Source: Novosphingobium barchaimii LL02
GTDB lineage: Bacteria; Pseudomonadota; Alphaproteobacteria; Sphingomonadales; Sphingomonadaceae
Assembly: GCF_001046635.1 (NCBI RefSeq)
Contig: NZ_KQ130452.1
Coordinates: 5,001 to 69,000, forward strand
Direction: 5' to 3'
Length of the DNA stretch: 64,000 nt
The translations under genes and the position numbers were made by a program. Below the pieces are notes generated by a model that did no database searches, was not told the origin of the DNA, and saw only the letters and a list, made by a program, of their open reading frames with translations. Below are positions 16,998-25,265 of this stretch, one piece after another (within the stretch, counting starts at the first letter, position 1; every line of letters starts with the position of its first letter).

Positions 16998-18176
16998 GTG
17001 GAACGCGTAAAGCGCATTGGCGATGTGGCCGAGATCATGCTCGACTACGTCGAGAACAAGAAAACCTACCAGACCGACAGTACGTTTCGGGTGCCGACCA
17101 GCAGCTATACCGACAAGGACCAGTTCAAGGCCGAGATGGAGCTGGTGTTCAAGCGCACGCCGCTGATGCTCGCCTTCACTGCCGAGCTGCCGAATCCCGG
17201 TGATTACAAGGCGATGGACGCCGTCGGCTCGCCGGTTCTGATCAACCGCGACAAGCAGGGCAAGGTCCGTGCTTTCCTGAACGTATGCTCCCATCGCGGG
17301 GCCCCGGTGGCGCCGGACGGCACGGGCAACTGCGCGCGCTTCACGTGCAAGTACCATTCATGGACCTATGGTTCGGACGGCAAGCTGATCGGCATTTCCG
17401 AGCCGGGCACTTTCGGTCAGGTCGACAAGAGCCAGATGGGTCTTCGCGAACTGCCCTGCGAAGAGCGCGGCGGCATGATCTTCGTATGCCTGACGCCCAA
17501 TGCGCCGATTGATCTCGACACGTATTTCCAAGGCTACCTGGAAGATTTCGAGGCGCTCGACTTCGCCAACTGGACGTATCTCGGCAACCGCACGATCGAG
17601 GGCGCGAACTGGAAGATCGCTTTCGACGGCTACCTTGAGGGCTATCATTTCAAGTCGCTGCATCCGGAAACGATCTTCCCGCGCACGCCGTCGAACTGCA
17701 CGCACTACGAAGGTTTTGGGCCAAATATCCGCATCGGCTTCCCGCAGCATACCATCGCCGAGCAGCTCAAGGACGTCCCCCGCGAGGAATGGGGTTCGCG
17801 AGAGAATTACGGCTACGATTTCGTGCGTATCTTCTTCCCTAACGTCTCGATCTTCATCGCGCCGGAGATCACCCAGGTCGCGCAGTTGTTCCCCGGACCG
17901 ACGCCGGACCGCAACCGCACCGTCCTCAATTACCTGCGCCGCGATCCGGTGAAGGATGAGGCTGACCGGGAAGCCGTGGAAGCTGCGATGAACTTCTTCC
18001 GCGACGTGACTTACGAGGAAGATTACGTCATCGGCCTGGAGATCCAGCGCGGTCTCGAATCCGGCGCGCACGATGAACTGACGTTCGGCAAGAACGAGCG
18101 CGGCAACCAGTATTTCCATGAATGGCTGAACTGGTATCTGGAGGATGATGCCTCGGCGCCGCAGCCGCAGATGTGA
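16998..18176 (+). CDS. Rieske non-haem iron oxygenase, alpha subunit
   Basis: A 392-residue ring-hydroxylating oxygenase subunit starting at a GTG with a CGGGAGA site upstream. Rieske ligands are C97-x-H99 (CSHRG) and C117-x2-H120 (CKYH). The catalytic iron site is visible as DGYLEGYHFKSLH with H217 and H222; the acidic ligand should lie in the later EEDYVIGLEIQRG segment. These enzymes hydroxylate aromatic or alicyclic rings, or demethylate, with O2 and reductant. No beta subunit is adjacent. The downstream TIM-barrel and EthD genes are probably in the same operon. Confidence 0.94.
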   Translation: MERVKRIGDVAEIMLDYVENKKTYQTDSTFRVPTSSYTDKDQFKAEMELVFKRTPLMLAFTAELPNPGDYKAMDAVGSPVLINRDKQGKVRAFLNVCSHRGAPVAPDGTGNCARFTCKYHSWTYGSDGKLIGISEPGTFGQVDKSQMGLRELPCEERGGMIFVCLTPNAPIDLDTYFQGYLEDFEALDFANWTYLGNRTIEGANWKIAFDGYLEGYHFKSLHPETIFPRTPSNCTHYEGFGPNIRIGFPQHTIAEQLKDVPREEWGSRENYGYDFVRIFFPNVSIFIAPEITQVAQLFPGPTPDRNRTVLNYLRRDPVKDEADREAVEAAMNFFRDVTYEEDYVIGLEIQRGLESGAHDELTFGKNERGNQYFHEWLNWYLEDDASAPQPQM

Positions 18177-18280
18177 AGATAGCCGCCGGTCCCGCGCCTG
18201 CCCTCGCGGGCCGTGCGGGCCGGGCCGTGCGATGCTCAGGCGCGCGCACAACCTACCAAGCTGCCCCGGGAGAGGCCATC

Positions 18281-19072
18281 ATGCACAAATTGTCTCTGGC
18301 ATCGGGCGTATTGCCTGAATTCGGCGCCGTCGACGTGGTCGAGGCGGGCGCCGCCGCCGGTTTCGATGCGGTCGGCCTCTGGGTCGATCCGCTGGAATGG
18401 ACCGCGCAGCATACCCGCGACACCCGCGCAGCATTGGCGCGCACCGGACTGCCGGCGCTCGATATCGAGGTGGTGTGGATCCGGCCCGACACGAAGCTGG
18501 ACGATCACCGCAAGGTGCTGGACGTGGGGGCTGAAGTGGGCGCGGCGAACGTGTTATGTGTATCCTCCCACCCCGATGTCAGCGTTACAGTGGAAGAACT
18601 GTCGGCGCTGTGCCGCCATGCCGAAGGTTCAGGAATGCGCGTGGCGCTGGAGTTCGGCATCTTTACCGAGGTGAAGAACCTGAGCCAGGCGCTGGCCGTG
18701 CTGGACCGCGTGGGCCATCCCTTGCGCGCCGTGCTGGTCGATCCGATCCATGTCGACCGTTCGGGCACCGCCATCGAGCAGATCGCAGCGATCGATCCGA
18801 TGTTGCTGCCCTACGCCCAGATCTGCGACGCGCGCGCCGAGCGGCCTGATCCGGCTGACTTTGACGCCGTCATCACTGATGCCATCGACCTGCGCGAGCA
18901 GTGCGGGCAGGGCGTGCTGCCACTTGCCGAAATGCTGCATGCTTTGCCCGCGCACATACCGCTGTCGATTGAACTGCGTTCGGCCGCCCTGCGGGATGCG
19001 TTTGCGCACCCGGCCTTGCGCGCCAAGGCTGTAATCGATGCAACGCGCGGCTGGATGGAGACACTGGCATGA
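18281..19072 (+). CDS. TIM-barrel sugar phosphate isomerase/epimerase-like protein
   Basis: A 263-residue protein of the xylose-isomerase-like TIM-barrel family. Visible segments are AAAGFDAVGLWVD, the strand ALEFGIFTEVKN (E as possible metal ligand), VLVDPIHVDRSG, and ICDARAERPDPADFD near the expected ligand positions. Members include isomerases, epimerases and dehydratases of pathway intermediates; the reaction here is unknown. A GGGAGAGG site precedes the ATG. It overlaps the EthD gene by 4 bases, showing translational coupling downstream of the Rieske oxygenase. Confidence 0.82.
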   Translation: MHKLSLASGVLPEFGAVDVVEAGAAAGFDAVGLWVDPLEWTAQHTRDTRAALARTGLPALDIEVVWIRPDTKLDDHRKVLDVGAEVGAANVLCVSSHPDVSVTVEELSALCRHAEGSGMRVALEFGIFTEVKNLSQALAVLDRVGHPLRAVLVDPIHVDRSGTAIEQIAAIDPMLLPYAQICDARAERPDPADFDAVITDAIDLREQCGQGVLPLAEMLHALPAHIPLSIELRSAALRDAFAHPALRAKAVIDATRGWMETLA

Positions 19073-19440
19073 CCGTGACCGTGATCACCCTTCTCAAGCG
19101 GCGTGAAGGCATGAGCCCGCAGGACTTTTGCGCCTATTACGAAAGCAACCACAGGAAAATTGGCGAGGCCGTGCTGTCGGGTTACGCAACCCGTTACGTG
19201 CGGCGCTTCCTGACACCGACGGACGGCATCGACCAACCTTTCGACTACGATGTAGTGATGGAGATCGACTTCCCCGACGAGGCCACCCGCGATGTCTGCT
19301 TTACTGCGCTGGGCAATCCCGAAACGCTGGCGATGATAGTGGAGGACGAGGAAAGACTGTTCGATCGCAGCCGGATCAGGACGTTCAGCGTAACGCAAAG
19401 CGCGTCGAAAATGCCGCCCGTGCCGTTGGCTCAGGCCTGA
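19069..19440 (+). CDS. EthD-domain (dimeric alpha/beta barrel) protein
   Basis: A 123-residue protein. The N-terminal ITLLKRREGMSPQDFCAYYESNH is typical of the EthD family, which adopts a ferredoxin-like dimeric fold; some relatives act in ether or aromatic degradation. The start codon overlaps the stop of the TIM-barrel gene (ATGA). I cannot assign a reaction, but the coupling to a Rieske oxygenase operon suggests an accessory role, for example on the oxygenation product. Confidence 0.82.
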   Translation: MTVTVITLLKRREGMSPQDFCAYYESNHRKIGEAVLSGYATRYVRRFLTPTDGIDQPFDYDVVMEIDFPDEATRDVCFTALGNPETLAMIVEDEERLFDRSRIRTFSVTQSASKMPPVPLAQA

Positions 19441-19452
19441 GTAAAGTCCTGT

Positions 19453-19480
19453 CGTCATCCCGGCAAAGGCGCGGGTGACG
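19453..19480. repeat. REP-like hairpin
   Basis: CGTCATCCCG and CGGGTGACG pair around a short loop with one bulged T. It resembles the dispersed CGTCATTCCCGCG-type elements seen near 36036 and lies just downstream of the EthD gene. Confidence 0.5.
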
Positions 19481-19588
19481 CAATGCGGCTTGCACGGACC
19501 ACGGCAGGCCAGCCCCGTTCCATGGAATATTCGTTTATACTCGGGCCTGGGTGCCTAAGTTTATGCGAAGCCATGGAAAGGAGTACAC

Positions 19589-19738
19589 ATGACGGATCGT
19601 GAAAAAGACGCAGCCGGGACTGCGGGGATAATGTTGGCCTTCCTGTTCATAGTCTCCTGTTTTCTGGGCTACGGAGTTGGCGCGGACGTTGCGCGTAACC
19701 AGAATATGAAGACAGGAGCCGATCAGGCAGCGCCTTAA
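19589..19738 (+). CDS. Small single-pass membrane protein, 49 aa
   Basis: A 49-residue open frame with an AAAGGAG ribosome binding site about 6 bases before its ATG. The polar N-terminus MTDREKDAAG is followed by a hydrophobic helix IMLAFLFIVSCFLGYGVGA (about residues 14-32) and a polar tail. The pattern fits a small inner-membrane protein. It has no recognisable family and stands between convergent genes of the catabolic region, so its function is unknown. Confidence 0.55.
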   Translation: MTDREKDAAGTAGIMLAFLFIVSCFLGYGVGADVARNQNMKTGADQAAP

Positions 19739-19781
19739 GGCGTTCTGACTTTATTGCACGGCTTTAGGCGATAATTCTGCG

Positions 19782-20285
19782 TCAGATGGGCAGAATCTCC
19801 GGCGTTTCGTGGATTTCCAGAATCTCGAATACATTGCCGAAGAAGTCGCGGCAGTACGTCCCCGCATAACCGTGCTTCACACCGTGTTCGTCCATCGTGA
19901 TGCCTTCCAGCATAGGCGGCGTATGGACCGGCAGGCCTGCCGCCACGATGCGGTCATGGACGGCGGTGACGTCCTCCACCTGCAGCGCGATATGGGTATA
20001 GCCGTATTCGTTCACGCCACGGCGCGGGTCCTGCGGGGCCTGTTTGGGGGCGCTGTACTGGAAGACCTCGATCTGAAGGTTGCCCAGGCGGCAGAAGAAC
20101 TGCTCAGCGGCGCTGCCTTCTAGGCCCACGACCTGGTCGATGAAGGGATTGTCGGCCCAGCTCAGCGGCTCGACTTCCTCCACCGCGCCCAGCACGTCCA
20201 GATAGAATTCGCGCGCCTTTCCCAGATCCGGCACGGAAACGCCGATATGGTGCACGCCGATTATACCGGGAAGCCTGCGGGTCAT
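19782..20285 (-). CDS. VOC/glyoxalase-family protein
   Basis: A 167-residue two-module VOC protein. Visible ligand-like segments are VHHIGVSVPDLGKAREFYLDVLGA at the N-terminus, LQIEVFQYSAP, THIALQVEDV, and DFFGNVFEILEI, giving the H/E/H/E arrangement of metal-dependent members such as methylmalonyl-CoA epimerase or glyoxalase I. It is the last gene of the minus-strand SDR run that starts near 22784. A TGAGGAGAG site precedes the ATG. The substrate is not determinable. Confidence 0.87.
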   Translation of the reverse strand: MTRRLPGIIGVHHIGVSVPDLGKAREFYLDVLGAVEEVEPLSWADNPFIDQVVGLEGSAAEQFFCRLGNLQIEVFQYSAPKQAPQDPRRGVNEYGYTHIALQVEDVTAVHDRIVAAGLPVHTPPMLEGITMDEHGVKHGYAGTYCRDFFGNVFEILEIHETPEILPI

Positions 20286-20344
20286 GGTCCGCTCTCCTCA
20301 AATAGAATGCCGGGGCCGCCGGGGGACGGCCTTATCCCGGCCGA

Positions 20345-21124
20345 TCACACCTGGCTAAAGCCGCCATCCATCACCAGTTCGTCGCAGGTCATGAAGCTGG
20401 ATGCGCTGGAGGCGAGGAACACCACGCCGCCGGCCATTTCGTCGGCCCGGCCGAGGCGGCCGATGGGGTGGGATGCGTTGACCGCAGCCAGCGAGGCTTC
20501 GCGAGAAGGCGATGCGCCGAGTTCAATGTAACGATCCATGATCGAGCCGAGCATCGGCGTGTCGATCCCGCCCGGATGCACTGAGTTGACGCGGATATTG
20601 TATTTCAACGCGGCGAACTCCGCGCCCAGGCATTTGCTGAGCATCTTGATCGCCGCCTTGCTGACGCAATAGGCGGCATTGAACGCAGCGCCGCGAAGTC
20701 CGCCGACGCTGGAGAAGTTGATGACGGATGCACCGGAAGCGCGCGTCTTGCCGCCTTCCTTGAGCAGATCGAGCATGACCTGCGTGCCGATGATCGCCGA
20801 ATCCACGTTGATCGCGTTGACCCTGTGGAATTCGCTGATCGGTGTGTCCTCGAACTTGGTCACGATCGATAAACCGGCGTTGTTCACAAGGGCGTCGAGC
20901 CTGCCGTACTTTTCGCGCACCAGCGTTTCCACCGCGCGCCAGTCGGCCTCGCTGGTGACGTCGTGTTTGAGGTAATGGTCGGCGCCTTCGATTTCGGCGT
21001 TGTCCTTGAGGTCGGTGGCGATCACAGTGGCGCCGGCTGCCTTCATGGCCTTGACGATCTCGCGGCCGATGCCTCCGGCGGCGCCGGTAACAACGGCGAC
21101 CGTATCGGGAAGGGCTATGGTCAT
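20345..21124 (-). CDS. Short-chain dehydrogenase/reductase (SDR)
   Basis: A 259-residue classical SDR with TGAAGGIG at residues 14-21, NNAG, a catalytic serine in NFSSVGG and YCVSK. It ends MTCDELVMDGGFSQV. It lies 65 bases downstream of another SDR on the same strand and upstream of a VOC gene, in a probable four-gene operon 22784 to 19782. NAD(P)-dependent oxidation of a hydroxyl group is the likely chemistry. Confidence 0.9.
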   Translation of the reverse strand: MTIALPDTVAVVTGAAGGIGREIVKAMKAAGATVIATDLKDNAEIEGADHYLKHDVTSEADWRAVETLVREKYGRLDALVNNAGLSIVTKFEDTPISEFHRVNAINVDSAIIGTQVMLDLLKEGGKTRASGASVINFSSVGGLRGAAFNAAYCVSKAAIKMLSKCLGAEFAALKYNIRVNSVHPGGIDTPMLGSIMDRYIELGASPSREASLAAVNASHPIGRLGRADEMAGGVVFLASSASSFMTCDELVMDGGFSQV

Positions 21125-21189
21125 TTCAGGTTCTCCCGGTGGGCTTAAGGTGGCGTTAGGCGTGGTTCAGGCACGCCCTACGCGCGTCG

Positions 21190-22008
21190 TCACTGCGCGG
21201 TCCAGCCGCCGTCGATGACCAGTTCCGCGCCGGTCATGTAGGAACTGTCGCTGCCGGCGAGGAAGAACGCCGCGCTCGCCAGTTCAGACGGATCGGCTAG
21301 GCGGCCGATCGGCGTCTTGCTGGCCATCAGGTCTACCAGATCCTGCGTCTGCTTGGCCGCGCCGCTATCTACCCAACGCTGGAAGCCTTCCTGCAGCAGG
21401 GGGGTGATGACGAAGCCGGGGTGCAGCGAATTGGCGCGGATCGGCATTTTCTTTTCGGCGAATTCCAGCGCGATCGACTTGGTGAACAGCCGCACCGCGC
21501 CTTTGCTGGCATTGTAGCCTGACACTTCGCTCATGCCGACAAGGCCCATGATCGAGCTGACGTTGATGATCGAGGCTCCGCCCTTCACCTCTGCCCCGCT
21601 GGCTTCCATCAGCGGCACGAAGGTGCGCGTGCCGAGGAAAACGCCGTCGACGTTGATGCTCATGATCCGGCGCCAACCCTCCAGCGAGGTGGTAGCGACG
21701 GGGCCGGTCAGGTCGATGCCGGCATTGTTGACGAGGATGTGCAGCTTGCCGTGGCGCTCGGTCACGGCGGCCAGCACCTTAGCCCAGTCTTCCTCGCTGG
21801 CGACGTTGGCCTGCACGTAGCTGGCCGCCTGACCGAGCCGGGCGAGGGTGGATGCAGCGGCTTCGCTGTCGGCGGCCTGAAGGTCGGTGAGCACCACTTC
21901 GGCGCCCTCCGCCAGAAACCGCTCTACGCAGGCGAGGCCGATGCCCCGCAGGCCGCCCGAAACCAGGGCGACGCGGCCCTTGAGGCGCTGGGAGCCCAGA
22001 TCCGTCAT
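21190..22008 (-). CDS. Short-chain dehydrogenase/reductase (SDR)
   Basis: A 272-residue SDR. The cofactor motif is SGGLRGIG near residue 16, NNAG is present, the catalytic serine is in NVSSIMG, and YNASK follows; the C-terminus is MTGAELVIDGGWTAQ. The ATG at 22008 overlaps the stop of the upstream SDR by 4 bases (ATGA), so the two are translationally coupled. It probably oxidises or reduces an intermediate next to the one handled by its partner. Confidence 0.91.
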   Translation of the reverse strand: MTDLGSQRLKGRVALVSGGLRGIGLACVERFLAEGAEVVLTDLQAADSEAAASTLARLGQAASYVQANVASEEDWAKVLAAVTERHGKLHILVNNAGIDLTGPVATTSLEGWRRIMSINVDGVFLGTRTFVPLMEASGAEVKGGASIINVSSIMGLVGMSEVSGYNASKGAVRLFTKSIALEFAEKKMPIRANSLHPGFVITPLLQEGFQRWVDSGAAKQTQDLVDLMASKTPIGRLADPSELASAAFFLAGSDSSYMTGAELVIDGGWTAQ

Positions 22009-22784
22009 ACGCCGTTCATCCCTGCGGTGGACGCGCCGTCCATGGTGAATTCGCTGCCCGAGCAGAACCGGGCCTCGTCGCTGGCGAGCCAGGCGACCAT
22101 GCCGGCCACTTCACTGACGGCGGCCATGCGGCCCATCGGCGACAAGCCCTCATAGGCGGCGCGGGTTGCGGCGGGATCGCCCGACTTGTCGATCAGGTTC
22201 ACGATCAGCGCCGTTTCGACCACACCCGGCAGCACGGCGTTGACGCGGATCTGGTACTTCTTGTTACCGGAATGGACCGCCGCCGACTTGACCAGTGCGA
22301 TCACCGCCGACTTCGACACTGAATAAGCGCAAAAATTCCCCATCGCCCGGTTCGCATTCATCGACGAGTTGACGATGATCGAGCCGACCGGCCCTTCCGG
22401 GTTTTTGGCCATGGCGCGCATAGCGTGCTGCACGGTCAGCATCACGCCGGTCAGATTCACGCCGATGACGTTATTCCAGCCTTCGATTCCGATATCCTCG
22501 ATGCTGCCGTCGCCGTTTTCCGTGCCGGCATTGGCGAATGCGATGTCGAGGCGGCCGTGCTGGTCCAGAATATCCGCCATCAGGGCGTCCCAGGCGGCGG
22601 CATCGGTGACGTTGTGCTTGACGAACTGCGCTCCGGTGGCGGCGCACAGGGTGTCGGCCGCGGCCTGGTTGGAGCCGGTGAAAATAACTGTCGCACCTTC
22701 GGAGCACAGCCGCTCCACGGTGCCGGCACCGATGCCGGAGGTTCCACCGGTAACGAGCGCTACCTTGCCTTCAAGCCGCTTCAC
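22005..22784 (-). CDS. Short-chain dehydrogenase/reductase (SDR)
   Basis: A 259-residue SDR with TGGTSGIG, a FANAG segment, a catalytic serine in VNSSMN and YSVSK. The GTG at 22784 is preferred because GGGAGA lies 7 bases upstream and the family begins with (M)KRLEGKVALVTGG; an ATG at 22817 would add eleven residues and also has a weak AGGAAG site. It is the first gene of the minus-strand SDR run and is divergent from the Rieske oxygenase at 22929. Confidence 0.88.
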   Translation of the reverse strand: MKRLEGKVALVTGGTSGIGAGTVERLCSEGATVIFTGSNQAAADTLCAATGAQFVKHNVTDAAAWDALMADILDQHGRLDIAFANAGTENGDGSIEDIGIEGWNNVIGVNLTGVMLTVQHAMRAMAKNPEGPVGSIIVNSSMNANRAMGNFCAYSVSKSAVIALVKSAAVHSGNKKYQIRVNAVLPGVVETALIVNLIDKSGDPAATRAAYEGLSPMGRMAAVSEVAGMVAWLASDEARFCSGSEFTMDGASTAGMNGV

Positions 22785-22878
22785 GGCATTCTCCCAATGA
22801 CTATTGGCGGTCAACATGGCGCTTCCTGACCCGGCGACAACCTATGATTTTGAGCAAGGTGACTTGTCGGGCCAGAAG

Positions 22879-22900
22879 GTCCAGACAGGGTCCAAACAGG
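22879..22900. promoter_or_regulatory. Tandem 11-bp direct repeat in divergent promoter
   Basis: GTCCAGACAGG is followed immediately by GTCCAAACAGG, ten of eleven bases identical, between the SDR run and the Rieske oxygenase gene. The repeat period is about one helical turn, which would place two regulator monomers on one face of the DNA. It is a candidate operator; the role is inferred. Confidence 0.5.
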
Positions 22901-22928
22901 AAATCCGTGCTTGGGAGATTTGATAGCA

Positions 22929-24362
22929 ATGGCTGATCGCGACCCCGAAATCGCTCAGAAACTGGGCGAAGATCGCAGCGAAGGCATTAGCTGGGCCGAA
23001 CTCATGGCCCTGGATTCGCGCGCCGCTCCGTCGATCCTGACAGAAGAGAGTTATACGTTCCGCGGCTCCGAACCGATTCCGGCCGAGCGCTACACCGGCG
23101 AGGAATTCGCCCGCCTCGAGCGCGAGCGGATGTGGCCTTATGTGTGGCAGTTCGTTGCGCGTGAGGAAGACCTGCCCGAAGCCGGCGATTATATCGTCTA
23201 TGAGAACGCAGGCCGCTCGTTCCTCGTTGCGCGGCAGGACGACGGTTCGATCCGCGCGATGCACAATGTCTGCCTCCACCGTGGACGCAAGCTGCGCACA
23301 GAGGAAGGCTTTGCCGACAAGTTCGTCTGCCCGTTCCACGGCTTTGCCTGGAAGAAGGATGGCAGTTTCGATTCGATGCCATGCCAGTGGGACTTCCCGC
23401 ATCTCGAAAAGCAGAACCTTGACCTGCCGGAGGCCGAAGTGGGCCGCTGGGCGGGCTACGTGTTCATCCGCGAGGAGAAGGGCGGCCCCAGCCTTGAGGA
23501 ATTCCTCGCGCCGCTGCCCGATCACTTCAAGCGCTGGCGACATGAGGAATGCGCCAGCGTGATGCGCGTCGCCAAGGAAGTGCCGGCCAACTGGAAGGTC
23601 GTGATGGAGGCCTTCATGGAGGCCTGGCACACCATCGTCACCCACCCGCAGCTATTGCCCTTCACGGGCGATTCCAACGCCGCCTACTGGACCTGGGGCG
23701 ACAACGTGAACGTCAACCTGGTGCCCTTCGGCATCATGAGCCCGCACATTCAGGAGGGCCAGGGCGAGCAGTGGATCGTCGACGAGTTCATCAAGTACAA
23801 CGGCCGCTCGGGCGACAACTACGAGGGTGAGGCCCACGCCAACCCGATGGCGATCACGGTGCCCGAGGGGATGACCGCGCGTGCCGCGTTGGGCGAGGCT
23901 ATGCGTAACGCCTATGCCGAAAGCACGGGCTACGACCACAGCCATGCCACCGACGCCGAGTTGCTCGACGGGCTGGTTTATAACGTGTTCCCCAACTTCG
24001 CGCCTTGGGGCGGGTATATGCCGAACATCGTCTATAACTGGCTGCCCGGCAAGACACCGGACACCTGCATCATGGAAGTTCGCATTCTGGCGCGCATTCC
24101 CAAGGGTCAGCCGATCCCGCGCGGCGCCCCGCTCAAGATGCTGCGCCTCGACCAGAAGTGGACCGAAGCGCCCGAACTGGGCATCCTGGGCGACGTGTTC
24201 GAACAGGACATGGACAACCTTCCTTACGTCCAGCAGGGGCTCCACGCCTCGAAGACGGGCAAGGTGAACCTTGGCAACTATCAGGAAATCCGCATCCGTC
24301 AGTTCCAGGACACGATGATGAAATACATCGAAGGCGACCTTGGCGGATCGAAGGACGCCTGA
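22929..24362 (+). CDS. Rieske non-haem iron oxygenase, alpha subunit (long form)
   Basis: A 477-residue oxygenase subunit. Rieske ligands are C115-x-H117 (CLHRG) and C134-x2-H137 (CPFHG). The catalytic iron site is visible in NWKVVMEAFMEAWHTIVTHPQ. It is about 85 residues longer than the enzyme at 16998, with an insert after the iron site (PHIQEGQGEQWIVDEF onward). The ATG at 22929 follows a TTGGGAG site. No beta subunit is adjacent. Its nearest partners are the ThuA-like gene downstream and the divergent SDR run, so it probably oxygenates an intermediate of the same pathway. Confidence 0.93.
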   Translation: MADRDPEIAQKLGEDRSEGISWAELMALDSRAAPSILTEESYTFRGSEPIPAERYTGEEFARLERERMWPYVWQFVAREEDLPEAGDYIVYENAGRSFLVARQDDGSIRAMHNVCLHRGRKLRTEEGFADKFVCPFHGFAWKKDGSFDSMPCQWDFPHLEKQNLDLPEAEVGRWAGYVFIREEKGGPSLEEFLAPLPDHFKRWRHEECASVMRVAKEVPANWKVVMEAFMEAWHTIVTHPQLLPFTGDSNAAYWTWGDNVNVNLVPFGIMSPHIQEGQGEQWIVDEFIKYNGRSGDNYEGEAHANPMAITVPEGMTARAALGEAMRNAYAESTGYDHSHATDAELLDGLVYNVFPNFAPWGGYMPNIVYNWLPGKTPDTCIMEVRILARIPKGQPIPRGAPLKMLRLDQKWTEAPELGILGDVFEQDMDNLPYVQQGLHASKTGKVNLGNYQEIRIRQFQDTMMKYIEGDLGGSKDA

Positions 24363-24366
24363 CAGC

Positions 24367-25143
24367 ATGAGCGAAGCTGAAGCAGCGCGACCTCCGCGCA
24401 TCAATTGCGTCCTCGTTTGCGGCGGCGTGTGGCACGACATGGACTTCGCCCGGCTGGAGCTGCTCAAGCTTCTGGGCGAAGACCCTTCCGTGCGCACCCG
24501 TGTGTTCGAGAATTACGAGAATCTCGGCGCTTTGCGCGAGGCGGATATCCTCATCACCTATACCTGCGACGTCACGCCCTCGCTGGCGGCGCAGGAAGTG
24601 CTGCGCGACTGGCTGACCGCGGGCGGGCGCTGGTATGCGCTGCACGGCACCAATTCGGTGCTGCGTCTGTTGTCCGAGGGGCCGGACAAGGGCCTGTGGG
24701 ACGCACCGCGCTGGGCGCCGCTGTTCATGGACATGCTGGGTTCGCAGTTCATCTCGCACCCGCCGATCGCGCCCTATACGGTGACGGTGGCCGACCCGAG
24801 CCATCCGCTGGTGGCGGGGATCGAGCCGTTCGAGACCACGGACGAACTCTACCACATGGAGACCCATGGCGATCTTCACGTCCTCCTCGAAACCGATTGC
24901 ACCGAGGAAGGCACCGGTTTCGTCGAGGCCGGCGACGCGCTCGGCAAGCAGCCGGTGATGTACCTGAAGGGCCATGGCAAGGGCGGCGTGCTATACAATA
25001 CGCTGGGTCATTGCCGAGGGCATTACGACCTCCAGCCGATGCTGGACTGGTGGCCTACGGTGGACCGCTGCGCCTGGGATCTGCCGGTGTTCTACGACCT
25101 GCTGCGCCGGGGTATCGGCTGGCTCAAGCAGCGCGAGAGCTAA
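24367..25143 (+). CDS. ThuA-domain protein
   Basis: A 258-residue protein with the class I glutamine-amidotransferase-like fold of the ThuA family. Visible are CGGVWHDMDFARLELL, a DILITYTCDVTPS strand, the GGRWYALHG turn, and GVLYNTLGHC near the C-terminus. ThuA proteins were named for trehalose utilisation, but many members sit in unrelated catabolic operons and their reaction is unknown. It starts 4 bases after the Rieske oxygenase stop, so it is co-transcribed. Confidence 0.85.
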   Translation: MSEAEAARPPRINCVLVCGGVWHDMDFARLELLKLLGEDPSVRTRVFENYENLGALREADILITYTCDVTPSLAAQEVLRDWLTAGGRWYALHGTNSVLRLLSEGPDKGLWDAPRWAPLFMDMLGSQFISHPPIAPYTVTVADPSHPLVAGIEPFETTDELYHMETHGDLHVLLETDCTEEGTGFVEAGDALGKQPVMYLKGHGKGGVLYNTLGHCRGHYDLQPMLDWWPTVDRCAWDLPVFYDLLRRGIGWLKQRES

Positions 25144-25150
25144 AGGAACT

Positions 25151-25178
25151 GTCGTCCCCGGATCAGGTCCGGGGCGAT
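25151..25178. repeat. REP-like hairpin
   Basis: CCCCGGA and TCCGGGG pair around TCAGG within GTCGTC...GGCGAT, related to the hairpins at 1149 and 58178. It lies just downstream of the ThuA gene. Confidence 0.6.
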
Positions 25179-25205
25179 GTATTCTCCGAAATCTTTCGAT
25201 CACAT

Positions 25206-25244
25206 AAAAAGAAGGGGGCGATCCGAAATCGGAGCGCCCCCTTT
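25206..25244. terminator. Bidirectional intrinsic terminator
   Basis: GGGGGCG and CGCCCCC (25214-25220, 25235-25241) enclose an inner CCGA/TCGG pairing. The stem is flanked by AAAAA on the left and TTT on the right, so it can end the ThuA message and the convergent acyl-CoA dehydrogenase message. Confidence 0.85.
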
Positions 25245-25265
25245 GTCAGGTGTGGTCCTTCAATT

